DNA from: an uncultured Lachnospiraceae bacterium
GTDB lineage: Bacteria; Bacillota; Clostridia; Lachnospirales; Lachnospiraceae
DNA: 64,000 bases
NCBI GenBank assembly: GCA_910583965.1
Contig: CAJUAE010000005.1
Span: forward strand, 1-64,000
Direction: 5' to 3'
Positions within the stretch are counted from its first letter, which is position 1. Every line of letters starts with the position of its first letter. The notes beneath the pieces were generated by a model that made no database searches, was not told the origin of the DNA, and saw only the letters and a list, made by a program, of their open reading frames with translations. Shown here piece after piece: positions 1-8,658 of the stretch. Made by a program: the position numbers and the translations under genes.

Positions 1-2
1 TG

Positions 3-68
3 AGGAATACGATAACGTTTCTCAAGGGAAATTTGGACAGGTATAAAACGGATATATATAATCTGTAA
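3..68 (+). CDS. 3' end of an upstream gene (partial, cut by window edge)
   Basis: One frame is open from the left edge to a TAA at 66-68, giving a 21-residue tail that ends KTDIYNL. The stop lies about 7 bases before the ribosome binding site of the next gene, the usual spacing in this operon. The tail is reminiscent of NAD-dependent 4,6-dehydratases (LegB type), which often precede ptmE-like genes in legionaminic acid loci. That identity is a guess from a very short tail and from the neighbourhood. Confidence 0.4.
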   Translation, partial: RNTITFLKGNLDRYKTDIYNL

Positions 69-87
69 GAACTATCAGAGGACGAAT

Positions 88-1125
88 ATGAATGAGTTAT
101 ACATTGAAGAAAATAAGTCCATATTGGAAGCAATGCAGCAGATTAATCAAAATGCACGAAAGATACTTTTTGTACATCAAAATAAAAAATTACTAGCATC
201 AGTGACTGATGGCGATATTCGTAGATGGATGATGAAAAATGGAGATTTACAGTCGCCAGTGAGGTGTGCCGCCAATTATCAGCCAATTTATTTATATGAG
301 GAACAGGCAGATGTAGCAATATATACTATGAAAAAATATCAGATTAGTGCAATTCCGATTGTAGATAAAAATCAAATTCTTCAAAAAGTGATTTTTGCAA
401 CTGACATAATAAAAGAACATGGTTTCTTTGAAAAAGAAGTATCAGTTGTAATTATGGCAGGGGGACGTGGAACAAGACTTTCACCATATACAAATATTTT
501 GCCAAAACCTTTAATACCAATTGGAGATTATCCGATTGTGGAACATATTATTAATCGTTTTTGTTCCTATAAATGTAGACAGTTTTATATGATCGTTAAT
601 TACAAAAGAAATATGATTAAGGCATATTTTGATGAATTAGAAAAGGAGTATCAATTAGATTTTATTGTAGAGGAAAAAGTACTTGGAACAGGTGGCGGTA
701 TCAGTTTGTTGAAGGGAAAAATTAAGGATACATTTATTTTAACAAACTGTGATATTTTGATAGATGATGATTTAACAAAGGCATACAAACAGCATAAAGA
801 ATCAGGAAACATAATCACGATGATATGTTCTCTTAAAAATTTTACGATTCCGTATGGAGTGGTAAATATTGGTGAAGATGGAATGATACAATCTATGCAG
901 GAAAAACCACATATGTCATTTTTTACAAATACTGGATGTTATTTTGTAGAACCAGAAGTAATAGAGAATTTAGAATACAATAAACCAGCAGATTTTCCAA
1001 CAGTAATTGAAAAATATATAGAAGAAGGAAAACGAATAGGTGTCTATCCAATTGGTGAAGATGCATGGCTTGACATGGGACAGCTTGACGAATTAGAAAA
1101 AATGAAAGCAAGACTGGGGTGCTGA
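88..1125 (+). CDS. ptmE: CBS-domain sugar-1-phosphate nucleotidyltransferase (PtmE-like)
   Basis: 345 residues. Two CBS domains (about 5-115) precede a nucleotidyltransferase domain. The latter shows MAGGRGTRL at 123-131, PKPLIPIG at 139-146 and the metal aspartate in TNCDILID (D222). This CBS plus NTP-transferase order is that of PtmE of Campylobacter jejuni, which makes GDP-glucosamine for the GDP-linked legionaminic acid pathway. NeuB, NeuC and a NeuA-type enzyme follow, which supports that role. The substrate here is inferred from family and context. The ATG follows a CAGAGGA ribosome binding site at 75-81. The CBS pair suggests allosteric control by a nucleotide. A hexose-1-phosphate guanylyltransferase of another pathway is the main alternative. 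Confidence 0.88.
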   Translation: MNELYIEENKSILEAMQQINQNARKILFVHQNKKLLASVTDGDIRRWMMKNGDLQSPVRCAANYQPIYLYEEQADVAIYTMKKYQISAIPIVDKNQILQKVIFATDIIKEHGFFEKEVSVVIMAGGRGTRLSPYTNILPKPLIPIGDYPIVEHIINRFCSYKCRQFYMIVNYKRNMIKAYFDELEKEYQLDFIVEEKVLGTGGGISLLKGKIKDTFILTNCDILIDDDLTKAYKQHKESGNIITMICSLKNFTIPYGVVNIGEDGMIQSMQEKPHMSFFTNTGCYFVEPEVIENLEYNKPADFPTVIEKYIEEGKRIGVYPIGEDAWLDMGQLDELEKMKARLGC

Positions 1126-1131
1126 CGAATA

Positions 1132-1779
1132 ATGGAAGACATAATATTACTTGGACTTGGTGGACATGCACATAGTGTAGTGGACAGCATTGAACGTGGG
1201 GGAGAGTATAATATTGTAGGTTTTTTGGATATAGAAGAAATGCAGGGGAAACAATATAAAGATTACCATGTATTGGATACAGATGATGCATTGCAAAAAT
1301 ATTTTGACCGTGGTTTAAGGAATGCTTTTGTAACAATAGGATTTATGGGACATGGAATAGTAAGAAATCGACTATACCAGAGGTTGAAGGATATTGGTTA
1401 TATCATTCCCAATATTATAGATAAAACAGCAGTTATTTCTGAAAATGTGAAACTGGAAGAAGGCATATTTGTTGGAAAAAAAGCAGTAATAAACGGGAAT
1501 ACAATCATTGAAAAGATGTGTATTATTAACACAGGTGCCATTGTTGAGCATGACTGTAAGATAAATAGTTTTTCGCATATTGCAGTGGGGAGTGTGTTGT
1601 GTGGAGGTGTAATTTTAGGAACACAAACATTGATTGGGGCAAATGCAACAATTATTCAAAATATAGAAATTGGTAATAATGTAGTAATCGGAGCAGGAAC
1701 AATAATAAGAAAAAGCGTGGAGGATAACTATATGGTTGTAGATGGAAAAACCAAAAAATATACACGGGGGGGGGTATAG
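1132..1779 (+). CDS. NeuD/PglD-type acyltransferase (left-handed beta-helix)
   Basis: 215 residues. An N-terminal PglD_N-like Rossmann region (about 3-75, LLGLGGHAHSVVDSIE then VGFLDIEE) precedes a left-handed beta-helix of hexapeptide repeats (about 90-205). The repeats are visible in stretches such as IGANATIIQNIEIGNNVVIG. Proteins of this family acetylate amino-sugar nucleotides (PglD, LegH) or O-acetylate sialic acid (NeuD). In this operon an N-acetylation step in nonulosonate synthesis is the likeliest role, by inference. It starts 6 bases after ptmE, with GGGGTG inside the ptmE end as ribosome binding site. The last codons run through a G9 tract, so the C-terminal three or more residues are sensitive to slippage. 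Confidence 0.85.
   Translation: MEDIILLGLGGHAHSVVDSIERGGEYNIVGFLDIEEMQGKQYKDYHVLDTDDALQKYFDRGLRNAFVTIGFMGHGIVRNRLYQRLKDIGYIIPNIIDKTAVISENVKLEEGIFVGKKAVINGNTIIEKMCIINTGAIVEHDCKINSFSHIAVGSVLCGGVILGTQTLIGANATIIQNIEIGNNVVIGAGTIIRKSVEDNYMVVDGKTKKYTRGGV
1766..1774 (+). repeat. G9 homopolymer at the 3' end of the NeuD-like gene
   Basis: Nine consecutive G residues lie in otherwise AT-rich DNA, three codons before the stop (R-G-G-V-stop). Losing one G would read through to a TGA at 1808-1810. That stop overlaps the next gene's start as ATGA. Gaining one G would end the protein at a TAG a few codons later. Poly-G tracts of this length slip in other bacteria; slippage here is inference. Confidence 0.9.
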
Positions 1780-1806
1780 AAAAATAGATCCCTTAAGGTG
1801 TACTGC

Positions 1807-2700
1807 ATGAAAATAGGATATTTTGCAGATGGACCTTGGGCACATAAGGCATTTGAAAAAATAATAAAGGATAATGCAATTCAAATTGTATTTATAACAG
1901 TCAGATATGACAAGGAAGATAAGGTGCTGCTGGATTTTGCACATAGATATCAGATACCTGTTGAAATAAGTGATAATATTAATTCTCAGACATTTATCAA
2001 TACAGTGGAAAAATATAAGGCGGATTTATTTGTTTCTATGTCCTTTAATCAGATATTTAAGGATGAAATCAGGAATCTTCCAAAGCAGAAATCAATCAAT
2101 TGTCATGCAGGGAAATTACCGTTTTATAGAGGGAGGAATATCCTGAACTGGGCGTTAATAAATGATGAACAGGAGTTTGGTATTACAGTTCACTATATGG
2201 ATTCGGGGATTGATACGGGGGATATTATCCTGCAGGAAACATATCCCATAACAGACTTGGATGATTATGGAACAATACTAGAAAAGGCTTATGATGGCTG
2301 TGCGGATGTTCTGTATCGGGCAATTAAAATGATTCAGAACAACACAGTAAAAGTAGTGAAACAAAGTAATATTGATGTGGTAGGTATGTACTGTGGAATG
2401 CGTGGAGAAGGTGATGAGATTATTGACTGGAAGCAAAACAGCAGGGAAATATTTAATTTTATTAGAGCATTATCTACGCCGGGGCCACAGGCTGCATCAT
2501 GGATTGCGGGAAAGAAAATCACCATAAACAAGGCAAGAATGATAGAAGGCGCACATAGGTATAAAAATATTCCAGGACAGGTGATTGGAAGAACATCAAA
2601 CGGATTACTAATAAAGACAGGTGATACGATGATAGAGATAATGGAGTATACATATTCAGGAAAAGTAAGAATAGGGGACAGACTGAAAGACCATGAGTAG
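1807..2700 (+). CDS. Formyltransferase-family protein (sugar N-formyltransferase?)
   Basis: 297 residues from the ATG at 1807, which has AAGG eight bases upstream. A GTG at 1798 is in frame but lacks a site. The protein has the folate-dependent formyltransferase signature. NCHAGKLPFYRG (about 98-109) carries the Asn and His of the catalytic triad, and MDSGIDTGDI (about 131-140) carries the Asp. It lacks the tRNA-binding domain of a full Fmt, and a smaller C-terminal part follows. Family members next to glycan genes formylate 4-amino or 3-amino nucleotide sugars with N10-formyl-THF. Its place between a NeuD-like acyltransferase and NeuB suggests an N-formylated nonulosonic acid or precursor. 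The exact acceptor cannot be read from sequence. The gene overlaps neuB by 8 bases. Confidence 0.8.
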   Translation: MKIGYFADGPWAHKAFEKIIKDNAIQIVFITVRYDKEDKVLLDFAHRYQIPVEISDNINSQTFINTVEKYKADLFVSMSFNQIFKDEIRNLPKQKSINCHAGKLPFYRGRNILNWALINDEQEFGITVHYMDSGIDTGDIILQETYPITDLDDYGTILEKAYDGCADVLYRAIKMIQNNTVKVVKQSNIDVVGMYCGMRGEGDEIIDWKQNSREIFNFIRALSTPGPQAASWIAGKKITINKARMIEGAHRYKNIPGQVIGRTSNGLLIKTGDTMIEIMEYTYSGKVRIGDRLKDHE

Positions 2701-3691
2701 AGTATTTGTAATAGCAGAGGCAGGAGTAAACCACAACGGAGATATAAAAATTGCAAAACAGTTAATAGACACAGCAAGTGAAGCAGGAGCAGACGCGGTT
2801 AAGTTTCAGACTTTTCAGGCAGATTCCCTTGTGTGCCGAACCGCAAAGAAAGCATATTACCAGCTTAAAACGACAGATAAGGCAGAAACACAATACGATA
2901 TGCTTAAAAAACTTGAACTGACACAGCAGATGCATAAAGAACTGATAGAGCACTGTTCAAAGAAAAATATTATGTTTTTATCTACGCCATTTGATTTGGA
3001 AAGTATAAAGTTGTTATCTGAATTAGGAATGCAAATATATAAAATACCCTCTGGCGAAATTACAAATCTGCCATATCTGCGTGAAATCGCAAAACAGCAT
3101 AAAAAAATAATTCTTTCAACAGGAATGAGCAGTATGGACGAAGTAAAGGCAGCGGTTAAAATTTTGAAGGATAACGGTGCAGAGGATATCACATTGCTGC
3201 ATTGCAATACTCAATATCCAACGCCAATATCAGATGTAAATTTATTGGCAATGGTAAAAATGCAGGAAGAAACAGGACTTTCGGTTGGATATTCGGATCA
3301 TACACAAGGAATTGAGATACCGATTGCTGCTACTGCACTTGGTGCAACGGTTATAGAAAAACATTTTACATTGGACAAAAATATGGAAGGACCTGACCAT
3401 AAAGCAAGCTTGGAGCCGCATGAGTTAAAACAGATGATACAGGGTATAAGAAAGATTGAGGCTGCGCTTGGGAATGGTATAAAGCAAATAAGTGAGTCAG
3501 AAAAATCTAATGTTATTATTGTTCGCAAAAGTATTGTGGCAGCGACAAGAATAAAAAAGGGTGCGCTATTTACTAAAGAGAATTTGACAACAAAGCGACC
3601 TGGAAATGGGATAAATCCAATGAAATGGGATATGGTTATTGGTACAGCAGCGAATAAAGATTATGAAGCAGATGAGATAATACAGATATGA
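2693..3691 (+). CDS. neuB: N-acetylneuraminate/legionaminate synthase family (NeuB)
   Basis: 332 residues. The TIM-barrel NeuB domain begins with VIAEAGVNHNGD (about 6-17) and continues with GADAVKFQTF. A C-terminal SAF (antifreeze-like) domain spans about 275-332. These enzymes condense phosphoenolpyruvate with a C6 acetamido sugar to give a C9 nonulosonic acid. Whether the product is Neu5Ac, legionaminate or another isomer cannot be told from motifs alone. The PtmE-like partner favours a legionaminate-type sugar. The gene overlaps the formyltransferase by 8 bases and neuC by 4 (ATGA), so translation is probably coupled. Confidence 0.93.
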   Translation: MSRVFVIAEAGVNHNGDIKIAKQLIDTASEAGADAVKFQTFQADSLVCRTAKKAYYQLKTTDKAETQYDMLKKLELTQQMHKELIEHCSKKNIMFLSTPFDLESIKLLSELGMQIYKIPSGEITNLPYLREIAKQHKKIILSTGMSSMDEVKAAVKILKDNGAEDITLLHCNTQYPTPISDVNLLAMVKMQEETGLSVGYSDHTQGIEIPIAATALGATVIEKHFTLDKNMEGPDHKASLEPHELKQMIQGIRKIEAALGNGIKQISESEKSNVIIVRKSIVAATRIKKGALFTKENLTTKRPGNGINPMKWDMVIGTAANKDYEADEIIQI

Positions 3692-4848
3692 AAAAAGTAT
3701 GTGTAGCGACAGGAACAAGAGCAGAATATGGATTGTTGAAACCGCTTATCAAAAAAATAGATTGTGATAAGGACTTAAAACTTCAACTTGTAGTGACAGG
3801 AATGCATTTATCTCCTGAGTTTGGATTGACATATAAGGAAATAAAACAAGATGGATTTGAGATCATTGAGAAAAATGAGATGCTTTTAAGTTCTGACACC
3901 CCCAATGGTATTACAAAATCAATAGGACTAGGAATCATTGGATTTGCAGATATTTTTACGAGGCTTATGCCAGATATTGTAGTGATTCTTGGTGATAGGT
4001 ATGAGGCGCTTGCGGCAGCGACAGCCGCAATGGTACATAGGATACCAATAGCACATATACATGGTGGGGAACTGACATTGGGTGTAATTGATGATGCGAT
4101 AAGACATTCAATAACAAAGATGAGTGTATTACATTTTGCTGCCACAAAAGAGTATAGAAAACGTGTGGTTCAATTGGGAGAGGACCCAGAAAGCGTATTT
4201 TTTGTAGGAGCTTTAGGTGTAGAAAACATTAGAACCCAAAATCTAATGAATAGACAAGAACTATCACAAAGTATAGGATTTTCTTTAGATATTCCATATG
4301 TAATAGTAACATTCCATCCAGTAACTCTGGAAAGCAATACAGCAGGAGAACAGTTTGAAAATCTTTTAGTAGCATTAGAACAATATAAGGAGTACCATAT
4401 TATATTTACGAAGGCAAATGCAGATACAGATGGAAGAATCATTAACCAGAAGATTGATCAATATGTAGAATGGAATCACGATAGGGCGATAGCGTTTGTA
4501 TCATTGGGAATGATACGGTATCTAAGTGCATTGCAATATTGTGAAATGGTGATTGGCAATTCTTCTAGTGGAATAACAGAAGCACCGTCGTTTCACGTCC
4601 CCACTATAAATATAGGAAATCGGCAGTCTGGAAGAATAAGAGCTGAATCAGTAATTGACTGTGGAAATCGCGTTGAAGAAATTAGCGCGGCAATAGAAAA
4701 GGCAAAAAGATTAAAATCGGAAGGAATGCTGCAGAATATGGAAAATCCATATGAAAAAAGTGGCACATCAAAGAATATATATTCAGAAATAAAAAAATAT
4801 TTATTGCAGCATAAAACAATAGAGAAGAAATTTTATGATATTTCATAA
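3688..4848 (+). CDS. neuC: Hydrolysing UDP/GDP-sugar 2-epimerase (NeuC/LegG type)
   Basis: 386 residues with the GT-B-like epimerase fold. The N-terminal GTRAEYGLLKPLI (about 9-21), the middle HIHGGELT and the C-terminal GNSSSGITEAPSFHVP loop (about 290-305) are typical of hydrolysing 2-epimerases. The enzyme releases the nucleotide while inverting C2, giving the ManNAc-like substrate of NeuB. In a legionaminate route the substrate would be a GDP- or UDP-linked diacetamido sugar. It overlaps neuB by ATGA. It is the last intact gene before a 776-base gap, so the first operon probably ends here, although no clear terminator follows. Confidence 0.92.
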   Translation: MKKVCVATGTRAEYGLLKPLIKKIDCDKDLKLQLVVTGMHLSPEFGLTYKEIKQDGFEIIEKNEMLLSSDTPNGITKSIGLGIIGFADIFTRLMPDIVVILGDRYEALAAATAAMVHRIPIAHIHGGELTLGVIDDAIRHSITKMSVLHFAATKEYRKRVVQLGEDPESVFFVGALGVENIRTQNLMNRQELSQSIGFSLDIPYVIVTFHPVTLESNTAGEQFENLLVALEQYKEYHIIFTKANADTDGRIINQKIDQYVEWNHDRAIAFVSLGMIRYLSALQYCEMVIGNSSSGITEAPSFHVPTINIGNRQSGRIRAESVIDCGNRVEEISAAIEKAKRLKSEGMLQNMENPYEKSGTSKNIYSEIKKYLLQHKTIEKKFYDIS

Positions 4849-5003
4849 AATCTGCATATCATTTTGATAAAGTGAGAAATAAAATGAACTTTGACAACTG
4901 CATACTTTACATTAGGAGCAAGAATGAATTGAGATTATTAATCGTATATGATATTATTGTTCTATATATTAAAGAAAATATCTTCGAGAAGGTATGGTGG
5001 TTA

Positions 5004-5323
5004 TATGCTGTATGTTTTAAATCAGAAAGATGTAAAGTCATTCAACAAGGTTAAAAGTGAATTTCTTTATAGTAGAATATTAATGCGGATTGTTTCCTTG
5101 GATGACAAAGAAGGACAGTTAGTAGCGGTAAGTGATTTCGCAGATTCAGATGATAATTTATGCGAAAAATTGGCATGAGTGTTTAGAAAAGGATTTGTTG
5201 TGTGTTATCATTGGAAGCTATGTACAAGGGGGAGAAAAAATCCTATTTACAGTATCAGATGAAGAGATATTTACTGTTAACTGTGAATTGTTTATTCTTG
5301 AAAAAAGGAATGCAATATTTTAA
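5004..5323 (+). pseudogene. Unrecognised small-protein remnant (probable frameshift)
   Basis: The 4849-5624 gap has no intact gene. One frame from the ATG at 5004 gives 58 codons (MLYVLNQKDVKSFNKVKSEF...) to a TGA at about 5178. A second frame carries on to 5323 with a plausible globular stretch (LLCVIIGSYVQGGEK). The two together look like one small protein of about 100 residues broken near 5160. I do not recognise the family. Coding origin is inferred only from amino-acid composition and the open frames. Confidence 0.3.
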
Positions 5324-5411
5324 ATAATGTATCAGTTTGGATTACTTTTGACAAACGTTTTTATACCTGTCTTATGAGTCAGGATATACTAGATATGTTA
5401 TATTACGTGCA

Positions 5412-5440
5412 TTGGAGTAATTCAAAAAACTTCTTATAAT
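5412..5440 (+). promoter_or_regulatory. Candidate sigma-70 promoter for the 5625 operon
   Basis: TTGGAG at 5412-5417 and a perfect TATAAT at 5435-5440 are 17 bases apart. Transcription would start near 5447. That gives a leader of about 180 bases that includes the hairpin at 5533-5600. A second, weaker pair (TTGACA at 5348-5353, TTATGA at 5372-5377) lies upstream. Confidence 0.5.
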
Positions 5441-5532
5441 AGACAATGCGATTGATTTGAAAGAGTATATAAAACACATGGAGAGTTAAGGAAAAAGATA
5501 TTCAAAAAATATAATAAATTTAATACGAAAAG

Positions 5533-5600
5533 AAAATCCCAATGTAAGGTATGCAGTTGAAAGGTAAAGGACCAGAAGCAGCATTTCATTGGGATTTTTT
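5533..5600 (+). terminator. 12-bp inverted repeat ending in T6, just before the 5625 gene
   Basis: AAAATCCCAATG (5533-5544) and its perfect complement CATTGGGATTTT (5587-5598) flank a 42-base loop, and the T run reaches 5600. The next gene's binding site (AGAGGTG) follows within about 15 bases. It could end the upstream transcript or act as an attenuator in the leader of the following operon. The long loop is unusual for a simple terminator. Confidence 0.45.
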
Positions 5601-5624
5601 AATTGTTAGAAAAGAGGTGATGAC

Positions 5625-6608
5625 ATGAAGATTTGCGTATTTGGCTTAGGTTCAATGGGGAGACGAAGGATAAGACTGCTAAAGATGAAAAATCCAGAAC
5701 TTGAAATTATCGGAATTGACAATAACATAGAACGAGCAAAAAGCGTTTCAATAGAGTATGGAATAAACTGTACTTCCTCTCTATCCAATATTTCTGAAAA
5801 ACTTGACTGCGCCTTCGTATGTACATCACCACAATTCCATGCGCCAATCATTCAAGAATGCCTTGAAAATAATCTTCATGTTTTTTCAGAAATTAACTTG
5901 ATTGATGATCTGTATGATAAAAATATAAAGTTGGCAGAACAAAAAGGAAAGATACTATTCCTTTCATCAACGCCTTTATATAAGGAAGAGATGCAGATAA
6001 TTGATAGCAAAGTCAAACAAAATGGCACCCCATGTGCATATCAGTATCATGTGGGACAGTATCTTCCAGACTGGCATCCATGGGATAATTTAGAAAATTT
6101 TTTTGTAAGCAATAAAAAAACCAATGGATGCAGGGAGCTTTTGGCAATTGAATTACCCTGGATACAACATACATTTGGAAAGATATGTGCTGTAAATGCA
6201 GTAAAAACGAAACTTACCGACTTGGAGTTGGATTTTCCTGACACTTATCTAGTTCAGGTAAGACATTCTAATGGAACGATTGGAAACCTAATAGTAGATG
6301 TAGTAAGCAGACATGCCGTTAGAAGGTTGGAAATTTTTAATGAGGATATATATATCAGGTGGGATGGAACACCAGAAACATTATATGAAAAAGATATAGA
6401 AACGGGAGTACTGCAACAAATATCCGCAGGCAGGTATCTTCATGAAAAAGGGTATAGTGAATCCATTAATGAGTATGCATATATGAAAGAAATTGAGGAA
6501 TTTTTTGATGTGATAAAAGGGAAGAAAGCGTTATATAGTTTTGAGAAAGATATAGAAACGTTAAAAATAATTGATGAGATTGAGGGAAAAATAAATGAAC
6601 AAAAATGA
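5625..6608 (+). CDS. Gfo/Idh/MocA-family oxidoreductase (first of two paralogues)
   Basis: 327 residues. The N-terminal NAD(P)-binding fold has GLGSMGRRR at 7-15. A Gfo/Idh/MocA C-terminal domain carries GQYLPDWHPWDN (about 145-156). Family members oxidise or reduce sugars, often at a ring hydroxyl beside an aminotransferase. The usual EKP motif reads E-I-N (about 89-91), so the conserved lysine is absent. The gene at 9375 is clearly related (GQYLPDWHPWEN) and has also lost this lysine. The start has a strong AAGAGGTG site, and the end overlaps the aminotransferase by 14 bases. A 3-keto or 4-keto sugar intermediate handed to the aminotransferase is plausible, but the substrate is unknown. Confidence 0.82.
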   Translation: MKICVFGLGSMGRRRIRLLKMKNPELEIIGIDNNIERAKSVSIEYGINCTSSLSNISEKLDCAFVCTSPQFHAPIIQECLENNLHVFSEINLIDDLYDKNIKLAEQKGKILFLSSTPLYKEEMQIIDSKVKQNGTPCAYQYHVGQYLPDWHPWDNLENFFVSNKKTNGCRELLAIELPWIQHTFGKICAVNAVKTKLTDLELDFPDTYLVQVRHSNGTIGNLIVDVVSRHAVRRLEIFNEDIYIRWDGTPETLYEKDIETGVLQQISAGRYLHEKGYSESINEYAYMKEIEEFFDVIKGKKALYSFEKDIETLKIIDEIEGKINEQK

Positions 6609-7896
6609 AGAATATGGAAGAAAAGCACATAGGCTTATTCCAGCTGGTGCACATACATACAGTAGAACTGATGAGGTATTTCCTAGTAATGCACCAAAAG
6701 TTATGGAACGCAGCAAAGGCGTATATACATGGGATGTAGATGGAAACAAATACATTGATTATGGGATGGCCTGCAGATCAGTAACTGTGGGGTATGATTA
6801 TGATAGGATTTCAGAAGCGGCTATTAGACAGATACATAACGGCAACACAGCAACGAAGGCATCAAAGATAGAAGTTGAAGCTGCAGAGGCAATGTGTAAT
6901 TTATTTCCATGGGTTGATATGATAAAGTTCGCTAAGAATGGTTCGACAGTAACATCGGCAGCAACAAAACTTGCAAGAGCCTATACAGGGAGAAAGTATA
7001 TTGCACGTTGTAAAGAACATTCATTTTTCTCATATGATGATTGGTTTATTGGCGATACAGTTATGAATGCTGGGATTCCAGAAGAAATAAAAAACTTAAC
7101 ACTACAATTCAGTTTTAATGATATTAATTCTGTAAAGAGCTTATTTGAAAAATACAAAGGAGAGATTGCAGCATTGATAATGGAACCATGTGATACAGTG
7201 GAACCAACAAATAATTTTTTACAGGAGGTAGGAAAACTTTGTAAGGAATATGGTGTTGTTTATATTCTGGATGAGATGATAACGGGATTTCGATGGGATT
7301 TGCAAGGAGCTTGTAAATATTATGGAGTAGAACCAGATTTGGTGACGTTCGGAAAAGGAATGGCAAATGGATTTTCGGTTGCTGCATTAGGTGGTAAAAG
7401 AGACATTATGGAACTAGGAGGGTTAATACCTGGAAGAGAGAGAGTATTTCTTATTTCTACGACACATGGTGCAGAGATGAGTAGCTTAGGAGCGCTTGTT
7501 GAGACAATAAATGTATATAAAGAGTTAAATGTTACAAAACATATATGGGATATGGGAAAGACTCTGGTAAGAGGATTTAATGAAATTGCAAAAGAGTTTT
7601 CATTACAAGAATATTTTTATATAGAAGGAGCAGAATGCTCACCAAATCTTGTAATATGTGGAAAAGATAAGAAGGCATCTTTTGAATATAGAACAATATT
7701 TTTATATGAAATGCTTGAGCAAGGGATACTTATGCCATATATAGCTATAGCATATGAACATACACAAAGAGAAATTGATACGACTTTGGAAGCAGCAAGA
7801 AAAGCAATGAAGGTGTATGCAGATGCGCTAAATGGTGACGTAAATAGTTTTATAAAAGGCAACATAATAAAACCGGTATTTAGAAAATATAATTAG
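6595..7896 (+). CDS. Class III PLP aminotransferase (GSA-aminomutase-like)
   Basis: 433 residues of the class III aminotransferase fold that includes glutamate-1-semialdehyde aminomutase. ILDEMITGFR (D226) and TFGKGMANG (K254) give the PLP-contacting Asp and the Schiff-base Lys. It is embedded between two Gfo/Idh genes in a nonulosonate locus. A role as sugar-nucleotide or side-chain aminotransferase is therefore more likely than haem synthesis. It overlaps the preceding oxidoreductase by 14 bases, which suggests coupling. Most nucleotide-sugar aminotransferases belong to the DegT class, so a class III enzyme here is notable. Confidence 0.82.
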   Translation: MNKNEEYGRKAHRLIPAGAHTYSRTDEVFPSNAPKVMERSKGVYTWDVDGNKYIDYGMACRSVTVGYDYDRISEAAIRQIHNGNTATKASKIEVEAAEAMCNLFPWVDMIKFAKNGSTVTSAATKLARAYTGRKYIARCKEHSFFSYDDWFIGDTVMNAGIPEEIKNLTLQFSFNDINSVKSLFEKYKGEIAALIMEPCDTVEPTNNFLQEVGKLCKEYGVVYILDEMITGFRWDLQGACKYYGVEPDLVTFGKGMANGFSVAALGGKRDIMELGGLIPGRERVFLISTTHGAEMSSLGALVETINVYKELNVTKHIWDMGKTLVRGFNEIAKEFSLQEYFYIEGAECSPNLVICGKDKKASFEYRTIFLYEMLEQGILMPYIAIAYEHTQREIDTTLEAARKAMKVYADALNGDVNSFIKGNIIKPVFRKYN

Positions 7897-7914
7897 ATAG
7901 AAAAGGGTAAATGT

Positions 7915-8630
7915 ATGGAAAACGAAATATATCATAAACAACAAATAGAACATATATATAGAAGTACAGAGGTGTTTGTAGGCTGGCTTGAAGAATATAA
8001 GTTTATAGAAAGGGAGAAAAACTTAATGTCTTAGATATGGCATGTGGATGTGGTGCTAACACTATGTACATGGCGAATCGGTTTAAGGATAGTCAGTTTA
8101 TAGGCATGGATATTAATGAAGAGTTTATAAATTATGGGAATATGCAGATTAAGGATCGTTGCCAATATAATAATTGCAAATTGTTAAAAGGAGACTGGTT
8201 TAATCTTGATCTTAAGTGGATAAATAAATTTGATGGTATAATTAGTTTTCAGACATTATCATGGTTACCTGAATATGAAACATCATTAAGGAGCCTATTA
8301 ATGATAAATCCTAATTGAATTGCTATATCATCTTTATTTTATGAAGGAGATATTGACTATACTATTAAATTAAAGAATTATTATCGATTTTCTGAAAATA
8401 AAGAATATGAAGAGATGTATTATAATATTTATTCATTGAAGCGTGTACAAAAGTGCTTTGAAAGATTGGGATATAATCAATTTGATTTTATTCCATTTGA
8501 CATTGATATAGATATTTTAAAGACAGATAGTATTACTGGCCCATATATAATAAAGACTGCAGATGGGAAGAGGATATAAATATCAGATGAATTTATGATG
8601 ACTTGGTATTTTGTTGTTGCATCTAAATAA
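7915..8630 (+). pseudogene. Decayed class I SAM methyltransferase
   Basis: The ATG at 7915 follows an AAAAGGG site and opens a frame with HIYRSTEVFVGWLEEY. That frame breaks at an A5 run (8017-8021). One base is missing relative to the frame that continues with LNVLDMACGCGANT, the SAM-binding motif I. In that second frame a TGA at 8316-8318 interrupts PN-stop-IAISSLFYEGDIDY, most simply a lost Trp. A TAA at 8577-8579 then interrupts KRI-stop-ISDEFMMTWYF, where CAA would give Gln. The frame ends at 8630. Three independent lesions make read-through unlikely. It probably once methylated a sugar of the neighbouring pathway. Confidence 0.88.
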
Positions 8631-8658
8631 TATGTGTATGGTAGAGAAAGGTGTTAAG

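Noticed and set aside
6595..7896. Glutamate-1-semialdehyde aminomutase (hemL) for haem synthesis
   Set aside because: Fold and motifs fit class III in general, but the operon is devoted to sugars and overlaps an oxidoreductase gene. No haem gene is near.
8017..8021. Programmed -1 frameshift at the A5 run of the methyltransferase
   Set aside because: Two further in-frame stops downstream (8316 and 8577) mean that a shift alone would not give a whole protein.
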